This document shows, in pieces, positions 34,123-42,723 of a stretch of DNA of 64,000 bases. A program made the position numbers and the translations under genes. Within the stretch, counting starts at the first letter, position 1, and the number at the start of each line of letters is the position of its first letter. The stretch is from positions 1-64,000 of the forward strand of contig NZ_BARG01000053.1 in NCBI RefSeq assembly GCF_000376565.1. The letters are read 5' to 3'. Source of the stretch: Streptomyces hokutonensis. Lineage in GTDB: Bacteria; Actinomycetota; Actinomycetes; Streptomycetales; Streptomycetaceae. The notes below the pieces were generated by a model. It did no database searches. It was not told the origin of the DNA and was given only the letters and a program-made list of their open reading frames with translations.

Positions 34123-36536
34123 GAGGGGCCACCTCTCCTTGTGTCGTCGGCGAGTTGGATCGTGGCGCGGGCGACGGCCACGCCGTCCCCGGGCGGTAGC
34201 AGCCGTACCGGACGCAGTTCCATCGACTCGATCTCGGGCAGGTCCTCGACCATCGCGGAGATCCGCAGCACGGTTTCTTCGAGGGCCGTCAGGTCCACAC
34301 CGGGGCCGCCCACCCGGCCGTCCAGTAGCGGCGCGGCCCGCAGCGAGCGGATCATCTCGCGGGCGTCGCGGTCGCTGAGCGGGGTGATCCGGTGGGCGAC
34401 GTCGGCCATGAGGTCGGCGTAGTCCCCGGTGAGACCGAACGCGATCACCGGGCCGAAGACCGGGTCCGCGCGCACGGAGAGGAACGCGTCCGGACCGTGG
34501 GAGTCCGCGTCCCGGACGGAGATGCCGTACGCGTCCAGCAACTCGGCGGCGACCTGCGGCGATACGGCTCCGGGAGCACACCCGGCGACCAGCGAGCGGG
34601 CCCGGTCCGTGTCGACCTTCGGGAGGTCCGGTATGACTCCCGCAGGGGTGCTGCGCCACGCCTGATACGCCGCCGCGTGGCCGAGCGAGGTCGCCGCGGA
34701 CTCGGGGAACGCGTAGGTGGGTACGACGAGTTCGCCCCGGTGCAGGAGATCGGCGACGCCCGCGCCGCCCAGGAAGCTCGCGACCACCGGCTTCTCGGGC
34801 GCGGTCTCGGCCGCGTCCAGGATCGCCGCCGCCACCTCGTCCGGCTTGTCGGCCAGCGGAGGCATGAAGAGGACCACGGCGGCGTCGATGCCGTCGTCGG
34901 CCAGTACGGCGTCCAGTGCCTGCCGGTAGTGCGCGGCCGTGGCCATGGGGGTGAGGTCGATCGGGTTGGTGACCTCCGCGCGGGGCGAGAGCGCCGTACG
35001 AAGGGAGTGTCGTACGTGCTCACCCAGTGCGGGCACCCGCAAGCCGCTCGCCTCGCACGCGCCGACGGCCAGCGCGGCGGGGCCGCCCGCGTTGGTGATC
35101 ACGGCGACCCGGTTGCCCGGCGGGGGCGGCTGGTGCGCCAACAGGAGGGCTACGTCGAAGAGTTCCTGGAGGCTGCGGGTGCGGATGACGCCGGACTGGG
35201 CGAAGAGCGAGTCGACCGCCGTGTCCGCGTGGCCCGGGTGCACCGCGACGATCGGCTTGCGCGGCGCGACCCGGCGCGCGATCCGGGCGAACCGGCGCGG
35301 GTTGCCGAAGGTCTCGACGTGCAGCAGGACCACCGAGGTCTCGGGGTCCTCCTCCCACCATTGGAGCAGGTCGTTGGTGGAGACGTCCACGGCGTGGCCC
35401 ACCGACACGAACCCGGAGAAGCCGAGCCGCAGCCGGCGGGCGAAGTCGAGCACCGCGAGCCCGAGCGGCCCGGACTGGCTGGACATCGCCACCCGGCCCG
35501 GCGTCGGCAGCGCGGGGGAGAAGGTCGCGGCCAGTCGGGCGGCGGGCGTCGTGTTGACCACGCCCATGCAGTTCGGGCCCACCAGCCGCATTCCGGAGGC
35601 GCGGGCGAAGCGGGCCAGTTCCAGCTCGGCCGCCCGACCCTCGACTCCCGTTTCGCCAAAGCCCGTTGAGACGACGACCACCGCTTTGACGCCGGCCGTC
35701 GCACACTCTCGTACGACATCGGGGACCGCCTCAGCCCGTACGGCGACCAGCGCCAGGTCGGGCACCTCGGGAAGTTCCCGGACGGTCGGATACGCCCGCG
35801 CCCCCGCGACCCGCTCGGCCCGCGGATTGACCGGGAACACGGAGCCGCGGAAACCGCCCCGCAGCAGGTTGGCGACGATCTCGTGGCCGATGGTCAGCGG
35901 GCTGCGGTTCGCGCCGATCACCGCGACCGAGCGGGGTTCGAGCAGCGGTCGCAGGGAGCGTCGTACGGCCGTGTGTTCGCGGCGTTCGGCCCGGGCGACG
36001 GCCTGGGTCTGCGGGTCGACGGCGATCTCGAAGTGGACGATCTGGCCGGGTGGCCCGGACTCGACGCGGTAGCCGGAGCCGAGGAACACGTTGATCATGC
36101 GGGTGTTGTCGGCGAGGACGTCGGCCTCCAGGACCCGGATGCCCCGGGTGCGCGCGGCGGCGGCGATGTGCTCCAGGAGCAGCCTGCCGAACCCCTCGCT
36201 CTGGTGGTCGTCGCGGATGGTGAAGGTGACCTCCGCGTGTTCCGGCTCCTCGGGATCGCGGACGTAGCGCACCAGGCCGGCGATCTCGTCGCCGGCGAGG
36301 GCGACGAGCGCCAGTTCGTTGAGGTAGTCCACGTGGGCGCCGCGCCGGATGACGTCGTCGCGGGCGCGGACCACCGGGCCGAGCGAGCGGTAGGCCAGGG
36401 TCGCCCGGGACAGTCCGCCGACGAACGCGACCAGGCGGTCGGCGTCCTCCGGGCGGACGGGCCGGACGAAGGTCGACCGGCCGGTGCGCACGAGGTCCGG
36501 TCGTTCCAGATCCTCGGGATACGGCGGACTGCTCAT
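34119..36536 (-). CDS. GNAT acetyltransferase fused to ADP-forming acyl-CoA synthetase, ATP-grasp lobe missing
   Basis: 805 residues from the ATG at complement 36534-36536. GNAT domain about 20-175 (AEVTFTIRDDHQSEGFGRLL with the acetyl-CoA loop), CoA-binding domain from about 200 (EPRSVAVIGANRSPLTIGHE), succinyl-CoA-ligase-like domain (MRLVGPNCMGVVNT, VAMSSQSGPLG, AVITNAGGPAALA). The order is that of Pat-type protein acetyltransferases, reversed in some. The C-terminal ATP-grasp normally has about 100 residues between its first helix (AAELLDAYGISV) and RDPxFGPV; here they are nearly adjacent (residues about 665-690), so the ATP-binding lobe is absent. It may act as a regulator/acetyltransferase rather than a ligase. 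Confidence 0.85.
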   Translation of the reverse strand: MSSPPYPEDLERPDLVRTGRSTFVRPVRPEDADRLVAFVGGLSRATLAYRSLGPVVRARDDVIRRGAHVDYLNELALVALAGDEIAGLVRYVRDPEEPEHAEVTFTIRDDHQSEGFGRLLLEHIAAAARTRGIRVLEADVLADNTRMINVFLGSGYRVESGPPGQIVHFEIAVDPQTQAVARAERREHTAVRRSLRPLLEPRSVAVIGANRSPLTIGHEIVANLLRGGFRGSVFPVNPRAERVAGARAYPTVRELPEVPDLALVAVRAEAVPDVVRECATAGVKAVVVVSTGFGETGVEGRAAELELARFARASGMRLVGPNCMGVVNTTPAARLAATFSPALPTPGRVAMSSQSGPLGLAVLDFARRLRLGFSGFVSVGHAVDVSTNDLLQWWEEDPETSVVLLHVETFGNPRRFARIARRVAPRKPIVAVHPGHADTAVDSLFAQSGVIRTRSLQELFDVALLLAHQPPPPGNRVAVITNAGGPAALAVGACEASGLRVPALGEHVRHSLRTALSPRAEVTNPIDLTPMATAAHYRQALDAVLADDGIDAAVVLFMPPLADKPDEVAAAILDAAETAPEKPVVASFLGGAGVADLLHRGELVVPTYAFPESAATSLGHAAAYQAWRSTPAGVIPDLPKVDTDRARSLVAGCAPGAVSPQVAAELLDAYGISVRDADSHGPDAFLSVRADPVFGPVIAFGLTGDYADLMADVAHRITPLSDRDAREMIRSLRAAPLLDGRVGGPGVDLTALEETVLRISAMVEDLPEIESMELRPVRLLPPGDGVAVARATIQLADDTRRGGPS

Positions 36537-36550
36537 CGGGGTGTCGCCGC

Positions 36551-37630
36551 TCAGACGGCCGCCTCCTGGGGAGTCTGCTCGGGCAGATTGAACAGCTCGT
36601 TGAAGGTGCCCCGGGTGACCCGCTCGCGGATGTCGGCGGACACGCCGTCGAACAGCTCGTGCAGGGTGGACTGGGTGTGGCCGTAGGTGCCTTCCAGGTG
36701 GGGGTAGTCGTCGCCCCACATCACGTTGCGGTAGCCCGTCGACTCGACGATCTCCACCGAGCTCTTGTCGTGCTGGAAGGAGGCGTACACCTGCTGCCTG
36801 ATGATCTCGCTGGGCAGCCGGCTGAGTTTCGGCCGGACGAACATGCCGTGCTGCCGGTAGGCCTCGTCCATCCGGTCGCCGATGGCCGGCACCCAGCCCG
36901 CGCCGCCCTCCGCGATCAGGATCTTCAGGTCGGGGTGGCGGTCCAGGGCGCCGCCCGCGACCATGTGGGACACGACGCGCATGCCCGGGTAGGTCGTCTC
37001 CATGTAGTTGACGACCGCGCCGCCGGGCCCGCGGAAGACGACGTTCTCGCCGCCGGTGCCAATGTGGAAGCCCAGTACCAGACCGGCCCGCTCGGCCGCC
37101 GTCCACAGCGGTTCCCAGCGGTCGAGGGCGTACTCCTCGCCGGGCCGCGTCTGGCACGGCAGGAACACCGACTGGAAGCCCATCTCCGCCACCCGCTCGA
37201 CTTCGGCGACCGCGTCCTCGACGTCGGCGGTCGACACACAGGCGGGAGTGATGATGCGCCGCTGCTTCCCGAGGACCTCGGAGTGCGCCCAGTCGTTCCA
37301 GGCCCGCACGGTCTCCCTGGCGAGCTCCCGTTCGGTGATCGACACCAACCAGAACCCCATGGAGGGGAAGGCCAGTTGGCCCCAGACGCCTTCCTGGTCC
37401 AGGTCCTTCAGACGTACGTCGAGGTCCCGGGCGCCCGGCGGCCGCATGGCGTCCATGAAGTCGTTGAGCTGGCGGTCGATGCGCTCGCCGTCGATGTACA
37501 GCACCTCGTACTTGTCACCGCGCTCACTGCGCGGCGCCCGGTCGGCGAGGCGCGGCGGCAGCGCCCGGATCCACAGGTCGTCGGGCTCCATCACATGGGA
37601 GTCCCCGGAGTTGACCCAGATCTTCGTCAT
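36551..37630 (-). CDS. Amidohydrolase-2 family metal hydrolase or decarboxylase
   Basis: 359 residues. The ATG (complement 37628-37630) follows GAAGGAGC; an upstream ATG in frame lacks one. TIM-barrel of the ACMSD/amidohydrolase-2 family: NSGDSHVMEP near the N-terminus (the usual DxH reads DSH), GLVLGFHIG, LKILIAEGGAGW and NVMWGDDYPH (terminal metal Asp). Such enzymes remove carboxyl groups or hydrolyse C-C/C-N bonds of ring acids. First gene of the minus operon with the fused synthetase, LLM oxidoreductase and thioesterase; reaction unknown. Confidence 0.85.
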   Translation of the reverse strand: MTKIWVNSGDSHVMEPDDLWIRALPPRLADRAPRSERGDKYEVLYIDGERIDRQLNDFMDAMRPPGARDLDVRLKDLDQEGVWGQLAFPSMGFWLVSITERELARETVRAWNDWAHSEVLGKQRRIITPACVSTADVEDAVAEVERVAEMGFQSVFLPCQTRPGEEYALDRWEPLWTAAERAGLVLGFHIGTGGENVVFRGPGGAVVNYMETTYPGMRVVSHMVAGGALDRHPDLKILIAEGGAGWVPAIGDRMDEAYRQHGMFVRPKLSRLPSEIIRQQVYASFQHDKSSVEIVESTGYRNVMWGDDYPHLEGTYGHTQSTLHELFDGVSADIRERVTRGTFNELFNLPEQTPQEAAV

Positions 37631-37655
37631 GGCGCTCCTTCGGGTCAATAGATGC

Positions 37656-37677
37656 AATCAGTGAGCGATTTTAATCG
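37656..37677. promoter_or_regulatory. Promoter-proximal AT-rich inverted repeat upstream of the amidohydrolase operon
   Basis: CGATT-TT-AATCG (37666-37677) is a perfect 5-bp-arm inverted repeat 36 bp before the amidohydrolase start, next to CAATCAGTGAGCG, whose reverse complement shares CTGATTGC with the element at 39688. It may be a diverged member of the island motif. Confidence 0.35.
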
Positions 37678-37757
37678 TATCTGCCGCCGGACGGAAGGCC
37701 ACGAGGCGGAGGAGATCAGTCGCGAGGCGGAGCAGGTCAGCCGCGAGGTGGATGAGG

Positions 37758-38723
37758 TCAGCTCCGCCGCCGCTCGATCTCCTCCACCAGTTGCGGGAGA
37801 ACCTGGAAGAGATCCCCTACGACGCCGAAGTCGGCGAGCTCGAAGATCGGCGCATCCGCGTCCTTGTTCACGGCGACGATGGTCTTGGAGGTCTGCATGC
37901 CCGCGCGGTGCTGGATCGCCCCGGAGATACCGGCGGCGAGATAGAGCTGCGGGGAGACTTGCGTGCCGGTCTGGCCGACCTGGTGGCTGTGCGGGTACCA
38001 GCCCGCGTCGACGGCTGCCCGGGACGCCCCGACGGCCGCGCCGAGGGTGTCGGCGACGCGCTCGATCACGGCGAAGTTCTCGGCGCCGTTCACGCCCCGG
38101 CCGCCGGAGACGACGATGTCCGCCTCGCTCAGTTCGGGGCGGTCACCGCGCTCGCGGGGCGTGCGGGACACGACCTGCACGGCGGCGGAGGCGGGGCCGA
38201 AGGCGATGTCCCGCTTCTCCAACTCAGGTGTGACGGGGGCCGGTTCGGGTGCGGTGGCGTTCGGCTTCACGGTGATCACCGGAGCGCCCTGGGTGATGTG
38301 CGCCGTCACCTGATAGGTCGCCGCGAACGCGGACTGCTCGGTGACGGGGCGGCCGTTCGCGTCCGCCGTGATGTCGACGGCGTCCGTGATCAGCCCCGAC
38401 CCCAGCCGGAGCGCGACCCGGGCGGCGGTCTCCTTGCCGTCCGGGCTCGACGGCAGCAGGATCGCCGCCGGGGCGGTGCTCTCGGCGATCTGGGTGAGGG
38501 CGTCGACGGCCGGAGTGACGAGGAACTCCTCGACCTCGGGTGCGTCCACGACGTACACCTTGCCCGCGCCGAACCGGCCGAGGGTCTCGGCAGCGGAGTC
38601 CGCGCCGGGGCCGAGGAAGACGGCCGACGGCTCGCCCAACCGGCGTGCCAAGGTGAGGAGTTCGAGGGTCGGCTTGCGGACGACGCCGTCCAGGTGATCG
38701 ACGAGTACGAGGATCTCGGCCAC
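37758..38723 (-). CDS. etfA: Electron transfer flavoprotein alpha subunit
   Basis: Passes electrons from the acyl-CoA dehydrogenases towards the membrane quinone pool. 321 residues, usual length. N-terminal MAEILVLVDHLDG, C-terminal FAD domain with GGRGVNGAENFAVIERVA, YPHSHQVGQTGTQVSPQLYL and AVNKDADAPIFELADFG, the EtfA signature. GTG start with AAGGAG. Sits 103 bp after etfB; the gap holds repeats of the etfB end. Its location inside the island suggests a dedicated ETF. Confidence 0.95.
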   Translation of the reverse strand: MAEILVLVDHLDGVVRKPTLELLTLARRLGEPSAVFLGPGADSAAETLGRFGAGKVYVVDAPEVEEFLVTPAVDALTQIAESTAPAAILLPSSPDGKETAARVALRLGSGLITDAVDITADANGRPVTEQSAFAATYQVTAHITQGAPVITVKPNATAPEPAPVTPELEKRDIAFGPASAAVQVVSRTPRERGDRPELSEADIVVSGGRGVNGAENFAVIERVADTLGAAVGASRAAVDAGWYPHSHQVGQTGTQVSPQLYLAAGISGAIQHRAGMQTSKTIVAVNKDADAPIFELADFGVVGDLFQVLPQLVEEIERRRS

Positions 38724-38746
38724 GGTGCTGGGCTCCTTGGGGCGGT

Positions 38747-38838
38747 CAGGCGAACTTGTCGGTCGGACGGACTTGCTGGACAGGCGAATTTGTCAGTCGG
38801 ACGTACTCGTCGGACAGACTTGTCGGTCAGGCGAACTT
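38747..38838. repeat. Degenerate tandem copies of the etfB 3' end in the etfB-etfA gap
   Basis: Copies of CAGGCGAACTTGTCGGTCGG-type sequence at 38747-38768 and 38781-38802 (20 of 22 bases identical), a partial one near 38815-38829, and the true etfB end at 38828-38838. On the coding strand each repeats the last codons plus stop (AAGTTCGCCTGA). Confidence 0.75.
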
Positions 38839-39606
38839 CTTGGCGGTGAGGAATGCGGCCAGCCCGATGCCGCCCGTCCCGTCGTCGGAGACGAGTTCTC
38901 CCTTGGTGCGCGGCGGGCGCCTGGTCGCGGTGTCCACCGCTGTCCGCGCTGCCGTACGGCCGACCTGCCCGGCGTCGATCCCGAGGTCGGCGAGGTCGAG
39001 GGTCTCCAGGGGCTTCTTCTTCGCGGCCATGATCCCCTTGAAGGAGGGGTAGCGGGCGTCGCCGGAACGGTCGGTCACCGACACGACGGCCGGCAGGCCG
39101 CTCCGGACCCGCACGGTCGCGGTGTCGCCCTCGCGGCGGCCGGTCACCGCGCCGTCCTCGACGGTCAGTTCCTCGACGTGGGTGACGGCCGGGATGCCGA
39201 GCCGCTCCGCGAGCAGTGCCGGTACGACTCCGGCGCCGCCGTCCGTCGAGGCCATCCCGCACAGCACGAGATCGAAGCCGTGCCGTTGGATCGCCCCAGC
39301 CAGTACGAGCGAGGTGGCGAACACGTCGCTGCCCTCGATGTCCTCGTCGGACACGTGGACTGCCGAGTCGCCGCCCATGGCGAGCGCCTTGCGCAGGGCG
39401 TCCTTCGCGTCGTCCGGGCCGACGGTGAGATAGCAGATCTCTACGTCGGGGCCCGACTCTGCGATCCGCAGGGCCTGTTCGACCGCGTACTCGTCGAGTT
39501 CGGACAGCAGTGAGTCGACCGACGCGCGGTCGGTGGTGCCGTCCTCGGTGAAGGTGCGGTCCGCCGTGGCGTCGGGCACGTGCTTCACGCAGACAACGAT
39601 CTTCAC
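38827..39606 (-). CDS. etfB: Electron transfer flavoprotein beta subunit
   Basis: 259 residues. Starts VKIVVCVKHVPDA (GTG start, GGGAGG upstream) with DEYAVEQALRIAE, LVLCGMASTDGGAGVVPALLAERLG and MAAKKKPLETLDLADLG, the EtfB AMP-binding and signature regions. Partner of EtfA. First gene of the two-gene unit, divergent from the ligase operon at 39752, with an island element 28 bp upstream. Confidence 0.95.
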   Translation of the reverse strand: MKIVVCVKHVPDATADRTFTEDGTTDRASVDSLLSELDEYAVEQALRIAESGPDVEICYLTVGPDDAKDALRKALAMGGDSAVHVSDEDIEGSDVFATSLVLAGAIQRHGFDLVLCGMASTDGGAGVVPALLAERLGIPAVTHVEELTVEDGAVTGRREGDTATVRVRSGLPAVVSVTDRSGDARYPSFKGIMAAKKKPLETLDLADLGIDAGQVGRTAARTAVDTATRRPPRTKGELVSDDGTGGIGLAAFLTAKKFA

Positions 39607-39633
39607 ATCGCCCTCCCGAGGCTCTAATGAGTG

Positions 39634-39650
39634 CTAATAGTTAACTATAT
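39634..39650. promoter_or_regulatory. Island operator-like element 2 (CTAATA-GTTAA-CTATAT)
   Basis: Contains the perfect 12-bp palindrome ATAGTTAACTAT. It lies in the etfB/ligase divergent promoter, 28 bp from etfB. Confidence 0.65.
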
Positions 39651-39687
39651 GGATCGAGCGAGCGCGAGAGTTCCCCGAGATTCAGTC

Positions 39688-39704
39688 GAATTAGTTGACT
39701 GATT
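39688..39704. promoter_or_regulatory. Island operator-like element 3 (GAATTA-GTTGA-CTGATT)
   Basis: Second copy in the same divergent region, 48 bp before the ligase ATG, 54 bp (about five helical turns) from element 2. Confidence 0.6.
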
Positions 39705-39751
39705 GCGCTGATAGCTGGAAGATCTGGGCAGCTGAGCCGCGAGGAGGCGCC

Positions 39752-41074
39752 ATGGCCGGGGACAGGGACACCGCTGACAGGTACTTCGAGCCACAGGTGG
39801 AGACCATGGCCCGGGACCAGCTGCGGGAACGGCAGGAAGAACGGGTGGTGGAACTCGTCGAGTACGCCTACGCCAACTCCGCCTTCTACCGCGCACTTTG
39901 GGACGAACACGGGGTGCACCCGCGCGACGTCCGCACCCTGGACGACTTCCGGGCCCGTATCCCCTTTATCACCAAGGACATGGTGCGCGCCCACCGGGCC
40001 CGCACCGGCGACCCCTTCGGCGGTCTGCTCTGCGTCCCGACCGAGGAACTGACCTCCGTCTCCTCCAGCTCGGGCACCACCGGCGACCCGGAGTTCTTCG
40101 CCGAGATCTGGGAGGACGCGCCGCCCCTGGTCACCGCCCAGGTGCGTGACCTGTGGGAACTCGGCCTGCGGCCCGGGGACCGGGTGCTGAGCCCGCCCGG
40201 TACCTTCCGCAACCTCATGGACCCCGGCTACCAGGCGCTCGGCGCGGTCGTCATCGAGGTGGACACCTGGCTCGGGAAGATGGACGAGGTCGTCGAGGCA
40301 CTGCGCACCTACCGCCCGGCCTACCTCCAGATGATGTATCCGCAGATGGTGGAGCTGGAGCACCTGGCCGGCCGGACAGACCTCAAGGAGGCGTTCTCCT
40401 CCCTCAAGGGCGCCTCCTGCGCCGGACAGCCCCTCAGCCGGAAGATGCGTGAGCGGATCCGCGAGGACTGGGGCATCGACGTCTACGAGTACACCAGCGC
40501 CGCCGACACCGGCACCGCCTGGGAGTGCCGCGAACACGACGGTTTCCACCTCTGGGAGGACACCGTCTTCGCGGAGTGCGTCGAGGTCGACGAGCACGGC
40601 TGGCGCGACGCGGCCGAGGGCGACCTCGGTGAACTCGTCGCCACCGACCTCGACAACCGGGCCGCGCCGCTGATCCGTTACCGCAGCGAGGACCTCGTCC
40701 GCCTCTCCCGGGACCGCTGCGGCTGCGGGCGCACCCACGCCCGGATGTGGGTGGCCGGCAGGCGCGGCGACGAGACCCTGGTCCAGGGGCGATCCGTGGT
40801 CCTGCGGGACATCTGGCAGGCCGTCGAGGACCAGCCCGAGACCGTGGCAGGCGTCTTCCAGATCGTCCGCGCCGGACGCGAGGTCGACGAACTGCGCCTG
40901 CGCGTCGGCTACGACCCCCGGCTCACCGGAGACGTCGACGCCCTCGCCGGACGCCTGAGCGAAGCCGTGCGCGAGCGGACCGGCGTCAAGCCGGTGCTCG
41001 ACATGCGCACCGAGGAGGACCTGTTGAAGACCATGACCAGTGTCGCCAAGTTCCCCCGGGTGGTGAGGAGTTGA
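39752..41074 (+). CDS. PaaK-like aryl/acyl-CoA ligase
   Basis: AMP-forming ligase that activates a carboxylic acid with CoA; likely pathway entry step. 440 residues, PaaK length. ATG at 39752 with GAGGAGG. P-loop SVSSSSGTTGDPEF (105-113 core; the usual Lys after TTG is Asp), adenylate-site EYTSAADTG, ELVATDLDNRAAPLIRYRSE, a zinc-like CGCGRTH turn typical of PaaK proteins, and a C-terminal domain with LLKTMTSVAKFPR (terminal Lys). No paa ring-oxidation genes are nearby, so the substrate need not be phenylacetate. First of seven co-directional genes. Confidence 0.88.
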   Translation: MAGDRDTADRYFEPQVETMARDQLRERQEERVVELVEYAYANSAFYRALWDEHGVHPRDVRTLDDFRARIPFITKDMVRAHRARTGDPFGGLLCVPTEELTSVSSSSGTTGDPEFFAEIWEDAPPLVTAQVRDLWELGLRPGDRVLSPPGTFRNLMDPGYQALGAVVIEVDTWLGKMDEVVEALRTYRPAYLQMMYPQMVELEHLAGRTDLKEAFSSLKGASCAGQPLSRKMRERIREDWGIDVYEYTSAADTGTAWECREHDGFHLWEDTVFAECVEVDEHGWRDAAEGDLGELVATDLDNRAAPLIRYRSEDLVRLSRDRCGCGRTHARMWVAGRRGDETLVQGRSVVLRDIWQAVEDQPETVAGVFQIVRAGREVDELRLRVGYDPRLTGDVDALAGRLSEAVRERTGVKPVLDMRTEEDLLKTMTSVAKFPRVVRS

Positions 41075-41805
41075 TGGCCCGCGCCGACACCCTGGCCCGG
41101 GCCCGCACCCTCGACCGGCCCGAACTCGCCTACCTCGTACGCTTCCCCACCTCCGACGGCATCCGGGACATGGAACTGACCTGGGCCGAACTCGCCCGCG
41201 ACACCGACTGGGTCACCGCCCGCCTCCGGGACCACGGACTGACCGCGGGACAGCGGGCGTTGCTGACCACCTCCGGCTTCGAGGGCTTCTGGGGCCACGC
41301 GGTGATCGGCGCCCTGCGCGCGCTGAAGGTGCCGTACGGCATCGCCGAGGCGATGGGCTGGGACCACCGCAGGACCGCGGTATTCCACCGCGAACTCGAC
41401 CCGCACGCGGTCATCGGCCTGTCGGCCGAGACCCTGGAGGGGCTGGCCGGTGCGACCGACGTCGGTGAGATGTTCCGGACGACGCCGGTCGTACTGGCCC
41501 GGCCCGCCGCCGTACCAATGCTGCGCGGGGTGGGCGTGTCCGCCGCCCTGATCGCGACCGTGGGACCGGCCCTCGCGCTGGAGTGCCCCGAACGAGGAGG
41601 CGCGCACGTCAACGCGGCCGAGTGGCGGGTCGGCGCGCGGGACGGACAACTGTCCGTGGCGGCGGGGGAGGGGCGCACCTCGCTGCTTCCCGAGACCCCG
41701 CTCGGCCTCGCCGGACGCGTAATCACCGGCCGCTGCGCCTGTGGCAGCGAGGACCCGCGGGTCCTCTTCGCCGAGGCCGACCAGCCCACATCATCGAGGA
41801 GTTGA
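41074..41805 (+). CDS. Half-ligase: PaaK-like N-terminal subdomain protein
   Basis: 243 residues, starting within the ligase stop (TGATG). Text such as MELTWAELARDTDWVTARLR, LTAGQRALLTTSGFEGFWGH and RRTAVFHRELDPHAVIGL parallels part of the PaaK adenylation domain (the segment after the P-loop), but there is no P-loop, no adenylate Tyr/Arg motifs and no C-terminal domain. A CAC-GSEDPRV turn near the end echoes the CGCGRTH segment of the ligase. It probably binds the adjacent ligase as an accessory subunit. Function not assigned. Confidence 0.75.
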   Translation: MARADTLARARTLDRPELAYLVRFPTSDGIRDMELTWAELARDTDWVTARLRDHGLTAGQRALLTTSGFEGFWGHAVIGALRALKVPYGIAEAMGWDHRRTAVFHRELDPHAVIGLSAETLEGLAGATDVGEMFRTTPVVLARPAAVPMLRGVGVSAALIATVGPALALECPERGGAHVNAAEWRVGARDGQLSVAAGEGRTSLLPETPLGLAGRVITGRCACGSEDPRVLFAEADQPTSSRS

Positions 41806-41807
41806 GG

Positions 41808-42719
41808 ATGTCCGAAGGAGTGGTCGACGGCCGGGTCGTGGTCGTCACCGGCGCCGGCAACGGGATCGGCCGGGCCCACGCCCTGGCGTTCGCCGCGCAC
41901 GGCGCGAAGGTCGTCGTCAACGACCTGGGCGGCGCGCGCGACGGCGGGGGTTCCTCGGCCGGGCCCGCCCAGACCGTGGTCGACGAGATCGTCGCGGCCG
42001 GCGGCGAGGCGGTGGCCAACACGGACGACATCTCCGCCTGGAACGGCGCCGGCCGGCTCGTCCGACAGGCCGTCGACACCTACGGCGGCCTGGACGTGCT
42101 GGTCAACAACGCCGGCATCTTGCGCGACCGGATGATCGTGTCGATGACCGAGCGGGACTGGGACGGTGTGATCGCCGTCCACCTCAAGGGCAGCTTCGCG
42201 ACCCTGCACCACGCTGCCGCGTACTGGCGCGAGCGCGCCAAGTCCGGTCACGACAACGACGCCCGGGTGATCAACACGACCTCCCCGTCCGGCATCTTCG
42301 GCAACCCCGGCCAGTCGAACTACGGCTCGGCCAAGGCCGGCATCGCGAGCCTCACCGTCATCGCCGCCGCCGAACTCGCCCGCTACGGCGTGACGGTGAA
42401 CGCCATCGCGCCCACCGCGCTCACCCGGCTCACCGAGGACATCGAGATGATGAGGCAGGCCGCCGAGGCCCAGGACCTCACCCCCGAAGCCATCTCCCCG
42501 CTCGTCGTCTGGCTCGGCTCGGCCGCCTCACGCGAGGTCACCGGCCGGGTCTTCGGTGTCGTCGGCAACCGCATCACCGTCCTCGAAGGCTGGGTCAACG
42601 GTCCCGGCGCGAGCGCGGAGTCGCGCTGGACACCGGAGGAACTGACCTCGGTCGTCCCGAACCTGGTGGCCAAGGCGGCTCCGAACGCCGACGCGCTCGG
42701 CAACAGGAACAGGGCGTGA
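41808..42719 (+). CDS. Short-chain dehydrogenase, 3-hydroxyacyl-CoA type
   Basis: 303 residues; ATG at 41808 after GAGTTGAGG. Long SDR of the MFE/FOX2-like type: VVVVTGAGNGIGRAHALAFA, VVVNDLGGARDG, LVNNAGILRDRMI, catalytic Ser (NTTSPSG) and Tyr-Lys (QSNYGSAKAGIA). The NDLG stretch and the C-terminal tail WTPEELTSVVPNLV are typical of peroxisomal-multifunctional-enzyme-like hydroxyacyl-CoA dehydrogenases. Expected to oxidise a beta-hydroxyacyl-CoA or related alcohol. Followed 4 bp later by the DUF35 gene. Confidence 0.9.
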   Translation: MSEGVVDGRVVVVTGAGNGIGRAHALAFAAHGAKVVVNDLGGARDGGGSSAGPAQTVVDEIVAAGGEAVANTDDISAWNGAGRLVRQAVDTYGGLDVLVNNAGILRDRMIVSMTERDWDGVIAVHLKGSFATLHHAAAYWRERAKSGHDNDARVINTTSPSGIFGNPGQSNYGSAKAGIASLTVIAAAELARYGVTVNAIAPTALTRLTEDIEMMRQAAEAQDLTPEAISPLVVWLGSAASREVTGRVFGVVGNRITVLEGWVNGPGASAESRWTPEELTSVVPNLVAKAAPNADALGNRNRA

Positions 42720-42723
42720 GGAC

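Noticed and set aside
39752..41074. Assignment of the ligase as phenylacetate-CoA ligase of a paa operon
   Set aside because: No paaABCDE, paaZ or paaG/J neighbours and the P-loop differs, so only PaaK-like is claimed.
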